Below are positions 14,057-20,483 of a stretch of 22,471 nt of DNA, in pieces. How positions within the stretch are numbered: the first letter of the stretch is position 1; the number at the start of each line of letters is the position of its first letter. The translations under genes and the position numbers were made by a program. The notes below the pieces were generated by a model. It worked only from the letters and a program-made list of their open reading frames with translations. It was not told the DNA's origin and searched no databases. The stretch is taken from positions 1 through 22,471 of IMG/VR virus record IMGVR_UViG_3300012147_000095; one strand, given 5' to 3'. The DNA is from a virus.

Positions 14057-14204
14057 ATCCACCTTCTAATAATGTTTTTGCAAGCCTTTTAAAGCCTGAT
14101 AAAGATGCCGCCCGTGAATTAAGTTTAAAATAGTTCCCATCGACATATACAGTATGGTACAACTTTGCGGCAAGCTTGTCAATATCTTTTTGTGTTATAT
14201 TCAT
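14034..14204 (-). CDS. Small unknown protein (56 aa)
   Basis: A short gene read from ATG 14204, which overlaps the stop of the CCA-adding enzyme gene (ATGA junction). The protein begins MNITQKDIDKLAAKLYH and contains YFKLNSRAASLSGFKRLAKTLL; it is basic, mostly helical and unrecognised. The 4-base overlap upstream and the in-line ribosome site for the next gene inside its end make it a credible coupled gene. Confidence 0.6.
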   Translation of the reverse strand: MNITQKDIDKLAAKLYHTVYVDGNYFKLNSRAASLSGFKRLAKTLLEGGYDANNGV

Positions 14205-15367
14205 TTTACATCAATTCTTTCTAATAATTGTTTTTTGGTGAATGTATATCTACTCGTTTTCCATAGATATTTTAGGTGTTTAAGCGCGTTTCCTAATTCT
14301 TGACCCTCTACATATCCAATTTCTTTTAAGTCTAAGCCTGAAATCGGAAAAGGCTTCATAGTAGACTGAATATGGTCCATATGTTCGACCAGATGTTTGT
14401 TATGAAAATACTCACACGCCGCTTCGATAATATCAACATGCATTCCCTCGTAGACTAAGTCTGTGACAACACTACTATTAAAAGAGTCTTGCGTATAGTC
14501 TTGTGTCAGATAAAGAAAGTCTAACCCAAACTCTTTCTCATGATTTGACAGTTTATAAGCCTTACAGAATTTTGTATAGTTGCGCGAGTTGCCATACAAG
14601 CACGCCATGACAATTGACGGATATGCTTCTATAGTATGTGTAGATAGGTTTAAGATACGGCTATTTTTTAAAACTGGTAAACCAAGTGTGTAAGATATAT
14701 CCAATTCTTGACATATTGCCAGAAAACATGATGCATTCTCTGGATTATCCTCAAAGACTTTAGTAAATTCTTGCCAGACTCTTTCTACAGATACTTCGGC
14801 AATTAATGAGGCATATTTCTTAACAGCCTTCATAGAGGCTTTATCATACTCTCCACCAGAAAACTTACATAGCATACGCACGTAGCGCAAAAGACGTAAA
14901 GAGTCTTCTCTAATTCTGCGCTCAGGATCGCCAACAAAGACCACTTTTTTATCTCTAAGGTCTTTCAAGCCTTCATAGGGATCAATCAACTCTCCGAGGT
15001 GTGACATATACATTGCATTGAAAGTAAAGTCTCTACGCGAAGCGTCTACATATACATTATTGGTATATTTAACTTCAGCGTGACGACCATCGCAATTTTC
15101 ATCATATCGAAAAGTTGTAATCTCATAAGACGCTGGAAAATCATAGTGATAAAGAGTAACCGTACCATGCTCTATACCAGTCTCTATGACATTCCACTCA
15201 GTATCTTTAAAGAGTGCAAGTGTCTCTTCAGGTGTAGCATCGGTTGCAAAGTCGTAATCTTTTGGTTTGGTATTATTACACATATCGCGTACTGCGCCAC
15301 CACACAACAAAAGTTGGTAATCAGCCTTGTTATAGACTTCATATAGAGTCGTAAAAGCTTTGTTCAT
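14201..15367 (-). CDS. cca: CCA-adding enzyme (tRNA nucleotidyltransferase, class II)
   Basis: A 388-residue enzyme. It has the nucleotidyltransferase signature LLCGGAVRD (20-28), catalytic DYDFAT (37-42), a third carboxylate-containing RRDFTFNAMY, and the RIREDSLRLLRYVRM template motif near 160. The length is usual for bacterial CCA or poly(A) polymerases of this class. It adds or repairs the 3' CCA of tRNAs; a poly(A) polymerase role is the alternative. It lies in the same gene run as a peptidyl-tRNA hydrolase, GroES and a D-armless tRNA-Gly, which suggests phage control of tRNA quality. It has an AAAGAG ribosome site. Confidence 0.9.
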   Translation of the reverse strand: MNKAFTTLYEVYNKADYQLLLCGGAVRDMCNNTKPKDYDFATDATPEETLALFKDTEWNVIETGIEHGTVTLYHYDFPASYEITTFRYDENCDGRHAEVKYTNNVYVDASRRDFTFNAMYMSHLGELIDPYEGLKDLRDKKVVFVGDPERRIREDSLRLLRYVRMLCKFSGGEYDKASMKAVKKYASLIAEVSVERVWQEFTKVFEDNPENASCFLAICQELDISYTLGLPVLKNSRILNLSTHTIEAYPSIVMACLYGNSRNYTKFCKAYKLSNHEKEFGLDFLYLTQDYTQDSFNSSVVTDLVYEGMHVDIIEAACEYFHNKHLVEHMDHIQSTMKPFPISGLDLKEIGYVEGQELGNALKHLKYLWKTSRYTFTKKQLLERIDVK

Positions 15368-15382
15368 AATGTAATCTCTTTC

Positions 15383-15832
15383 TTATGGATATAGATTAAA
15401 ACTATCTAGTGCTGAAGTGAAAATAGTATCGTTTCTATCTTCGGCAAAAACCCACATACAGGTTATTAAGGGAATTAAATGTGTTACTTGACCATCGCGG
15501 ACTGGATAAGTATCGTCTACGATAATACCACTATTTTTTTGAAAGAACAAGAACCTTTCGTTTAAATTTAAAATAGTTTTTTCATCTATACCATCGAGAA
15601 TAATCGTTGTTCCGAAAGTTCTTGCTTCAGACTCATTTAACCATTCATTATACTGATATAGTGTATCTACGTGTTCGTCACTGTCATTAATTTCCTGAAT
15701 AGAATTAAGTCTATCCATAGTCGCCGTAAAATCATTAGCCGCGTGACAGCACTGCGCCGCAAGCTTTCCAGCATTCATAGAAGCTAAATCACTTCGCGCA
15801 AGGATATATAAGACTGGTTGTGTATCCATCAT
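15383..15832 (-). CDS. Peptidyl-tRNA hydrolase 2 (Pth2)-like protein
   Basis: A 149-residue protein. It begins VLYILARSDLASMNAGKLAAQCCHAA, matching the Pth2 core (R-x-D-L, G-K-x-A-A-Q, then Ala/His). It ends with a strand pattern GIIVDDTYPVRDGQ-THLIPLITCMWVF like the Pth2 D-x-x-x-T-x-x-x-x-G-T region. Pth2 releases peptides from stalled peptidyl-tRNA and is mostly archaeal and eukaryotic, so a phage copy is notable. Some Pth2 catalytic details are changed here, so activity is inferred. It overlaps the groES-like gene by 4 bases. Confidence 0.8.
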   Translation of the reverse strand: MMDTQPVLYILARSDLASMNAGKLAAQCCHAANDFTATMDRLNSIQEINDSDEHVDTLYQYNEWLNESEARTFGTTIILDGIDEKTILNLNERFLFFQKNSGIIVDDTYPVRDGQVTHLIPLITCMWVFAEDRNDTIFTSALDSFNLYP

Positions 15833-16113
15833 TCAAAAACTCCTATAACGCAAGTCTCTTTTGTAATGGCATATTCTTCTTCTGAATTGAAGTCTTCGTG
15901 TTTAAGTGGCTTAAACTCTCCATTTTCAACTAGAATATAGTCGCCTACCTTACAATGTTCTACAAGACTGCCTACAGCCAGCACAAGCATCTTTTGGCTT
16001 CGTGTCTTTTTTTGATTTGGCAGTAGAATACCGCCTTTGCTAGTCTCTGTAACAGGCGCAAGTTTAACTAAAATATGGTTCGTCACAGGCTTGAAATAGT
16101 CTTCAGCTTTCAT
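15829..16113 (-). CDS. GroES/gp31-like co-chaperonin
   Basis: A 94-residue protein (GroES is 97). It has PVTNHILVKL, then the mobile-loop region TSKGGILLPN (24-33), then LAVG, VGDYILVENGEF and a final CVIGVFE that matches the GroES C-terminal strand. T4 gp31 replaces host GroES to fold the large major capsid protein gp23, and the same role is likely. It begins 22 bases after the tRNA-Gly 3' end. Confidence 0.88.
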   Translation of the reverse strand: MKAEDYFKPVTNHILVKLAPVTETSKGGILLPNQKKTRSQKMLVLAVGSLVEHCKVGDYILVENGEFKPLKHEDFNSEEEYAITKETCVIGVFE

Positions 16114-16134
16114 TTCTTATCTTTCTCGTATAGG

Positions 16135-16200
16135 TGGAGCGTCATAAGAGATTCGAACTCTTACTTATTGAGTGGAAGTCAAACAAAACACTTATAACGC
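16135..16200 (-). tRNA. tRNA-Gly(UCC)-like RNA lacking a D arm
   Basis: The acceptor stem GCGTTAT (16200-16194) pairs with ATGACGC (16145-16139), followed by discriminator U and encoded CCA (16135-16137). The anticodon stem TTTGA/TCAAT has one T-T mismatch and a 7-nt loop C-T-T-C-C-A-C with anticodon UCC. The T arm is canonical (AAGAG-TTCGAAT-CTCTT). U73 with G1-C72, C2-G71 and G3-C70 fits glycine identity. Only 10 nt (16193-16184) separate the acceptor and anticodon stems, too few for a D arm. It is therefore an unusual truncated tRNA; a decaying pseudo-tRNA is the alternative. Confidence 0.72.
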
Positions 16201-16206
16201 ATTAAT

Positions 16207-16371
16207 TTATGAGGGTGTAAAGTCTTTTTTGATAGAGGATACAAAAACATCTGCAAAGGTGCTAGATGGTTTAGGTGTAGGTTGTGTATGATACGTAAGT
16301 TCACCAGTCTTTAAATCCTGTGAAACAATCGGTTGTCCGATCATAAAGTCTAATTCTTTTCCTGTAAACAT
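16207..16371 (-). CDS. Small unknown protein (54 aa) between a late promoter and the tRNA
   Basis: Read from ATG 16371, the protein begins MFTGKELDFMIGQPIVS and has a Pro-rich middle (TQPTPKPSST) before a helical end. AGGAG lies in front of the ATG and a late promoter (16391-16398) ends about 20 bases upstream. No family is recognised. Its TAA lies 6 bases before the tRNA-Gly 5' end, so both are probably on one transcript. Confidence 0.66.
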   Translation of the reverse strand: MFTGKELDFMIGQPIVSQDLKTGELTYHTQPTPKPSSTFADVFVSSIKKDFTPS

Positions 16372-16389
16372 ATCATATCTCCTATCATA

Positions 16390-16923
16390 CTATTTATACC
16401 ATTCAGGCACGCACCCAGACTTCCATTTTGAAATATCACGCTTATAGACCATATAATAATTTCTATAGGCTGTAACAGTATCTGAGTCTTTAACATCATC
16501 AGGCATGGCTTGTGGTGGAAACTTAAATTGAGTTTTTGGTATATTAGTAGGCACAATCTCCAATAAAGATACCATTTTAGTACATGCGTGAATTTTACCG
16601 TATCGTTTAGTGTATTCTGCCATTAAGCATAAGAAATGCCGATACAACCATACGTAATGTGTCTCAGACTCTCTAACCCATACTGCCGATGGATGATTAA
16701 TGTGTGTAGCCTTGTATAGATTATTTTCAAAGTCTACGTTTGGGTGTTTCCAGCGTTTGATACGTCTATTAGATTCTGTCAATTCTGTATATTGTTCACC
16801 ATCTAAGACTCTATGTGCAGTGCTTAGTAGTTGCGCCGCTTCAAGAATCATCTTTACACAGTGTTTATCACAGTGATACTCAGCCGCAAGTTTTGGTGAG
16901 TGTGAAAGATAGAATATATTCAT
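16390..16923 (-). CDS. Pyrimidine-dimer DNA glycosylase-like protein
   Basis: A 177-residue protein matching a phage family annotated as pyrimidine-dimer glycosylase. Features are MNIFYLSHSPKLAAEYHCDKHCVKMI near the start, THINHPSAVWVRES, WLYRHFLCLMAEYTKRYGK, and a late YRNYYMVYKRDISKW-PEWYK. Such proteins would excise UV-induced lesions, fitting marine phages, though the family's activity is mostly annotation by similarity. GGGGAA overlaps the end of the preceding gene and serves as ribosome site. Its stop codon is inside the late promoter of the next gene. Confidence 0.78.
   Translation of the reverse strand: MNIFYLSHSPKLAAEYHCDKHCVKMILEAAQLLSTAHRVLDGEQYTELTESNRRIKRWKHPNVDFENNLYKATHINHPSAVWVRESETHYVWLYRHFLCLMAEYTKRYGKIHACTKMVSLLEIVPTNIPKTQFKFPPQAMPDDVKDSDTVTAYRNYYMVYKRDISKWKSGCVPEWYK
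16391..16398 (-). promoter_or_regulatory. T4-type late promoter for the 54-aa gene, tRNA and groES
   Basis: TATAAATA on the minus strand, overlapping the stop of the glycosylase-like gene. Start near 16385, about 14 nt before ATG 16371. Confidence 0.6.
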
Positions 16924-16926
16924 TTT

Positions 16927-17184
16927 CTATTCCCCAACCTTTTCGATACAGAAGCGAATTAAATCGTTTGACTCATTCTCCCAATGTTGAACACAGTCAA
17001 TATGCTCTTTAAACTCATTCTTAGCATAATACTTATCAATCATGGTCCAAACTTCACCAACGGTTGCCAACTCTCTGATAGTCTTTGTAATGCTTTGATG
17101 GGCTTTGTTCCACGCATAGTTTGTGGCTTCAAAGATTAATTTGTCATTCTTATATACTGTAGTCTTAAATTCTTTACGTTTCAT
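16927..17184 (-). CDS. Unknown phage protein (85 aa)
   Basis: Not recognised. It begins MKRKEFKTTVYKNDKL and has a helical, aromatic middle (AWNKAHQSITKTIREL) and an acidic end. No catalytic motif is visible. It has its own promoter at 17218-17245 and a purine-rich AGAGAGA upstream of ATG 17184. It is followed after 3 bases by the glycosylase-like gene. Confidence 0.68.
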   Translation of the reverse strand: MKRKEFKTTVYKNDKLIFEATNYAWNKAHQSITKTIRELATVGEVWTMIDKYYAKNEFKEHIDCVQHWENESNDLIRFCIEKVGE

Positions 17185-17217
17185 AATATATGTCTCTCTC
17201 TTTGTGTCTACTCATAC

Positions 17218-17245
17218 ATAATAGCACATCTACAGACTCTGTCAA
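17218..17245 (-). promoter_or_regulatory. Sigma70-like promoter, leftward
   Basis: On the minus strand, TTGACA (17245-17240), a 16-bp spacer and TATTAT (17223-17218). Start near 17211, about 27 nt before ATG 17184. The -35 overlaps the end of the 17242-18519 gene. Confidence 0.68.
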
Positions 17246-18519
17246 TGACTTTTTTTATAGGTAAAGACACTAATTGCAATATTTGTACCAGACTCACGAA
17301 AACTTCCACACGGTAAGTCTGTCCAAGTATTATAGCCTTTGTCTAAGTCTGATAATAGATTATGATCGTATCGCGCGGTACTCGGTAAGACCGCCACGAG
17401 TGTTCCCTCATCTTTAAGAAACTTCAAAGCATGGCGAATATGTTTTTCATAGTGTTTACCATAAAAAGGAGGGTTCATAATAATTTTATCGTATGCTTCT
17501 TTAGGCGGGATATCAAGAAAGTTGTCTATAATGACTGTATGCCCCTTTGCGCGAGCCTCAGACACACGCCCTGCGTCATACTCAATTCCCAAAACATTAA
17601 GAGACTTATTAAGTCTTTTCATACCATCAAGAAATCTACCACACCCACACGAAGGTTCTAATACATGATCGCCATCCTGAAAATATACATTCTCTAAAAT
17701 CTTATCAACAATCTTTACAGGTGTTGCATAATACTGCAAGTCTTTAGCCACCGCTGAGCTTGTTTGCTTATGTTCAGTCTCTGTGTGACAATCTGCCAAA
17801 ACATCGCCGTAATATTGGTGTAAGGCTTTATTAATATCCCTCAGCGTTTCGGTATCAAAATACATATGCGCATTGCCATTCTTATATCTCTTTAGCCAAA
17901 TGCCACGCGAGTCTTTGAGATATTCACTATCCTTCAGTAATTCTGATACATCCTGATATGAAGCCATAGGCTTCCCTTGATAGGCAGCAAGAGCATTCAA
18001 AATATCCATAACAGACTCTCTACCCCAGCCATAACTATTGACACTAGATAGAATAACTCTTTTTGGTAGTCCTTTTACGCCAATCTTAACCTTTTCATGA
18101 GACTTATACGCTGGGTCAAGTTTTGTAAAGACTTCAGCCAAGCCACGAAGAATATTTTCAAATGGATTCTGCCAATAGTCTTCAAAGGTTGCTGTAATAT
18201 TCTCATATGTAAACTCTGGCGGGTTTTCCAATGCGCGGCGAAACATTGCTTTGTCTGTAGCGGGAGCAATAGTCTCAATATTTAATTTCTGATACATATA
18301 TTGCCACGAAGACTTTAGCAAAGAGTCTTTCAAGTCTTTGATATAGACTCTACCGAAGTCTAAGTGTGTATTACCAAACGTGCCGTATAATGTAGCCTTG
18401 CTTTGTAAATTGGTGCAATGGTTTTCAAATTCCTGTAAAGACTTTTCAAGACTATTATACTGTGTTGTGTAGTCTTCAAGAATTTTGTCAATTTTTACTG
18501 ATATTGTAAGTTCGTTCAT
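17242..18519 (-). CDS. DUF4942-type DNA methyltransferase
   Basis: A 425-residue protein. Residues 1-260 include a DUF4942-like domain with WLKRYKNGNAHMYFD. Residues 270-425 form a Rossmann methyltransferase: VLEPSCGCGRF (SAM-binding motif I, about 286-296), GIEYD (acidic motif II), and catalytic NPPF (349-352) preceded by DKIIM. NPPF/Y is the hallmark of N6-adenine DNA methyltransferases. The phage enzyme may mark or protect its genome. A promoter at 18554-18584 is upstream. The long N-terminal domain presumably sets specificity. Confidence 0.85.
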   Translation of the reverse strand: MNELTISVKIDKILEDYTTQYNSLEKSLQEFENHCTNLQSKATLYGTFGNTHLDFGRVYIKDLKDSLLKSSWQYMYQKLNIETIAPATDKAMFRRALENPPEFTYENITATFEDYWQNPFENILRGLAEVFTKLDPAYKSHEKVKIGVKGLPKRVILSSVNSYGWGRESVMDILNALAAYQGKPMASYQDVSELLKDSEYLKDSRGIWLKRYKNGNAHMYFDTETLRDINKALHQYYGDVLADCHTETEHKQTSSAVAKDLQYYATPVKIVDKILENVYFQDGDHVLEPSCGCGRFLDGMKRLNKSLNVLGIEYDAGRVSEARAKGHTVIIDNFLDIPPKEAYDKIIMNPPFYGKHYEKHIRHALKFLKDEGTLVAVLPSTARYDHNLLSDLDKGYNTWTDLPCGSFRESGTNIAISVFTYKKSH

Positions 18520-18553
18520 GGTGTGATATCTTTCGCTAGATTAAAAGTCTTAC

Positions 18554-18584
18554 ATTATACTATCATATTATATAAGTTTGTCAA
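18554..18584 (-). promoter_or_regulatory. Sigma70-like promoter for the DUF4942 methyltransferase
   Basis: On the minus strand, TTGACA (18584-18579), a 19-bp spacer and a perfect TATAAT (18559-18554). The spacer is long, so strength is uncertain. Start near 18547, about 28 nt before ATG 18519. A GATAAAA/TTTTATC hairpin lies just upstream at 18585-18608. Confidence 0.55.
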
Positions 18585-18611
18585 GATAAAATTCGTCTTT
18601 TTTTATCGTTT

Positions 18612-18674
18612 AATATCAGATAGTTACAGAGACAAAGAGCGTTTAAAATTCACTTATGGTAGGGTAGTACCATA
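18612..18674 (-). repeat. Structured repeat, copy 2 (minus orientation)
   Basis: On the minus strand, a perfect 7-bp hairpin TATGGTA/TACCATA (18674-18655) is followed by the conserved core (18656-18612) with TTTGTCTCTGTAACTA. This copy is in opposite orientation to the 261-321 copy. An upstream arm (18706-18692) can pair with the core around an internal loop, echoing the long stem of copy 1. It lies between the terminator at 18681-18706 and the promoter at 18554-18584. Confidence 0.65.
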
Positions 18675-18680
18675 GATATA

Positions 18681-18706
18681 AAAAAAAGAAGCTTTAAAGC
18701 TTCTTT
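18681..18706 (-). terminator. Palindromic intrinsic terminator after the 81-aa gene
   Basis: 18685-18706 is a perfect 22-bp palindrome (AAAGAAGCTTT and its complement). On the minus strand it is followed by a run of T, giving a U-rich tail for leftward transcripts leaving the 18751-18996 gene. Confidence 0.72.
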
Positions 18707-18750
18707 AAAGTATTTTATTATTGTATATCAAAGACTTAGGCGTTTAAATT

Positions 18751-18996
18751 TTATTTATCCGCATTTGAGTAAATAGTGTCGATCTCTTCTTTAGTGAAAA
18801 TAAAGTCACGCGCTCTTTCACAATCTAGTGAGTCTCCAACAAACTCTCCATGAGTCTCGAAAATGTGACATACAGCATTGATAGTCTCTGTATATGTAAT
18901 CTCTCTACCTGAAGGGTATAAAGCATCGGGCACACAACCGTAAAAGTCGTTCAAATATTCTTTAAAGTCAATCAGTGTTTTCATATGTTCTATCAT
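18751..18996 (-). CDS. Unknown phage protein (81 aa)
   Basis: Not recognised. It is acidic, with a helical first half (MKTLIDFKEYLNDFYG) and an end with DCERARDFIFTKEEIDTIYS. The ATG at 18996 follows AAAGAGAC. It is expressed from its own promoter at 19039-19066 and ends before the palindromic terminator, so it is a one-gene unit. Confidence 0.68.
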   Translation of the reverse strand: MIEHMKTLIDFKEYLNDFYGCVPDALYPSGREITYTETINAVCHIFETHGEFVGDSLDCERARDFIFTKEEIDTIYSNADK

Positions 18997-19038
18997 GATA
19001 TAGTCTCTTTCTTTTGGTTAAATCTCAGTTACAAGACT

Positions 19039-19066
19039 ATAATAACACTTTGGACCAACATGTCAA
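19039..19066 (-). promoter_or_regulatory. Sigma70-like promoter for the 81-aa gene
   Basis: On the minus strand, TTGACA (19066-19061), a 16-bp spacer and TATTAT (19044-19039), the same layout as at 17218-17245. Start near 19032, 36 nt before ATG 18996. Confidence 0.66.
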
Positions 19067-19067
19067 G

Positions 19068-20021
19068 TTAAACTGGATACTTTTCTGAAGAATAATCATC
19101 AATAAGGACCATATTGGCATATTTTTTATCTTCATCTTTAAAGTCTTTGGCAGATTTACCATCTTTGTATATAAGCTTATTCACTTTAAATGAACTGAAG
19201 TTACATAGGTGATGCCATCTGTCATACTTCCATACAAGTTCACATACGTCTGGGTGCATATCCACAAGCATTTGAGACTTGTTAAGAGTGCCTAACTCAT
19301 GATACTTTTTACTTTTAAGCAAGGCTTTTTCATCTTCTGTGATATTCTCCGAATGATAAAACTCTTCGGTGTTGCCGCCCTTGACAGTCTGTGTCGCACA
19401 CTTCCCTTGAAGATAGAAATTGAACTCTATGGTACAGTCTCCATCTTTAAGAACTCTCAATGATAAGTCTGTATCTTCATTATATCGCCCGCGCCATCTA
19501 TGCTTACAGTCGTTTCTAATCAAAAGAGTAGAATAGACTCTGGTGTTAAGGATAATTGGTGGTTTAACAACTCTACCTGTCAAAAAGAATCTGTACTGTA
19601 ATCCAGAAACGGGAACATTCTCAAATCTGTCTACAAACTCTTCACAGGCTTTGAATAATATACCAGACTCGACTCGCACTCTTTGATTATTATGCATTCT
19701 ATAGAAGTCTTGAATATTATCGTCAAGAATCCAATGACTGCCTGTATCCTTATTGGCAAGACACCAATCCCAAAAATAGTTTCTTGCCCTTCCGGGCCCA
19801 TCACCGTGATTAGAGAATGGCGCAATGATAAGTGTCGCGTAGTCTTTAAGATCAAAGTCTTTCAAAGCTTTGATATACAATTCTTCTTCTTGTGGTTCTA
19901 TAACAATATAATGTGGAATCTTCATTCTACGTAATGAACGAGATGTATACATAGACTCGTATCGACCCTTTGATATAATACCTACAGGATGTGTAGGCTG
20001 TGTAAAGACTCTATTCATCAT
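19068..20021 (-). CDS. TET-associated-type glycosyltransferase (TAGT-like)
   Basis: About 317 residues from ATG 20021, with GAGG six bases before it; a TTG at 20033 would add four. Features are SKGRYESMYTSRSLRRMKIPHYIVIEPQEE near the N-terminus, NHGDGPGRARNYFWDW, then WILDDNI with a DD pair (104-105, numbered from the TTG) and RYNEDTDLSLRVL (183-195). This order matches the GT-A-fold glycosyltransferases encoded beside phage TET/JBP-like dioxygenases, which glycosylate hydroxymethylpyrimidines in DNA. No dioxygenase is in this window. Metal-dependent sugar transfer to modified phage DNA is the likely role by family. Confidence 0.82.
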   Translation of the reverse strand: MMNRVFTQPTHPVGIISKGRYESMYTSRSLRRMKIPHYIVIEPQEEELYIKALKDFDLKDYATLIIAPFSNHGDGPGRARNYFWDWCLANKDTGSHWILDDNIQDFYRMHNNQRVRVESGILFKACEEFVDRFENVPVSGLQYRFFLTGRVVKPPIILNTRVYSTLLIRNDCKHRWRGRYNEDTDLSLRVLKDGDCTIEFNFYLQGKCATQTVKGGNTEEFYHSENITEDEKALLKSKKYHELGTLNKSQMLVDMHPDVCELVWKYDRWHHLCNFSSFKVNKLIYKDGKSAKDFKDEDKKYANMVLIDDYSSEKYPV

Positions 20022-20346
20022 CAGAAACCTCAATCCAGCGTAAGAGACTATTCTTAGTTTCGCTTCGTTTAGGATGCCAGATAATCTTTGTCTTGTCTGA
20101 CATTTTCTGACTAATTAGCTTTTGAAACTCATCAAAGTCTTCTTTACTGGCAAAGTTAATCTGTAATTTCTTATAAGGCTCTTCAGGCTTAATTACAAAC
20201 TCTGGCATACCTACCCAGTGTTTTTTCCACTCTTTATCAACTGTTTCATTCTTACCGAAGAGGTCATCCATAGGCGAAACTTTTTTGCCAATGAAATTGT
20301 CATAATCTTGCGATTCGGGTACAGGGGTATCATTGTCGTCTGACAT
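20011..20346 (-). CDS. Small conserved phage protein (MPEFV...KTKIIWHP family)
   Basis: A 111-residue protein. The N-terminal 40 residues are Asp-rich and look disordered. The C-terminal half has GMPEFVIKPEEPYKKLQINF, then QKMSDKTKIIWHP, a pattern familiar from phage proteins often encoded with ParB-like or DNA-modification genes. No catalytic motif is visible; a DNA-modification partner role is inferred from context only. AGAGGATTG precedes ATG 20346. It overlaps the glycosyltransferase by about 11 bases. Confidence 0.72.
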   Translation of the reverse strand: MSDDNDTPVPESQDYDNFIGKKVSPMDDLFGKNETVDKEWKKHWVGMPEFVIKPEEPYKKLQINFASKEDFDEFQKLISQKMSDKTKIIWHPKRSETKNSLLRWIEVSDDE

Positions 20347-20375
20347 TTTTCAATCCTCTTTATATATGTATGTGA

Positions 20376-20483
20376 TTAGATAAGTATGATTATTAGTATA
20401 ATAATAGGTATTATAAGTGGAATTAGAACAATATACAAGTCTTTATTAGACTCTTTAGATTTTCTCTGAGCATTCCGCATCAT
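20376..20483 (-). CDS. Very small membrane protein (about 35 aa)
   Basis: Read from ATG 20483 (or the adjacent ATG 20480). A polar Lys-rich first 18 residues precede an almost pure Ile/Leu segment, YIVLIPLIIPIIILIIILI, to the end. AAAGAAG lies close upstream. It overlaps the 3' end of the ParB-like gene by 29 bases and fills most of the gap before the 20346 gene. A holin-like or regulatory peptide is possible; chance AT-rich translation cannot be excluded. Confidence 0.45.
   Translation of the reverse strand: MMRNAQRKSKESNKDLYIVLIPLIIPIIILIIILI

Noticed and set aside
16020-16060. GTCTCTGTAAC, part of the structured-repeat core, inside the groES gene
   Set aside because: It encodes the ordinary Val-Thr-Glu-Thr of the GroES loop region and lacks the hairpin, so I treat it as coincidence.
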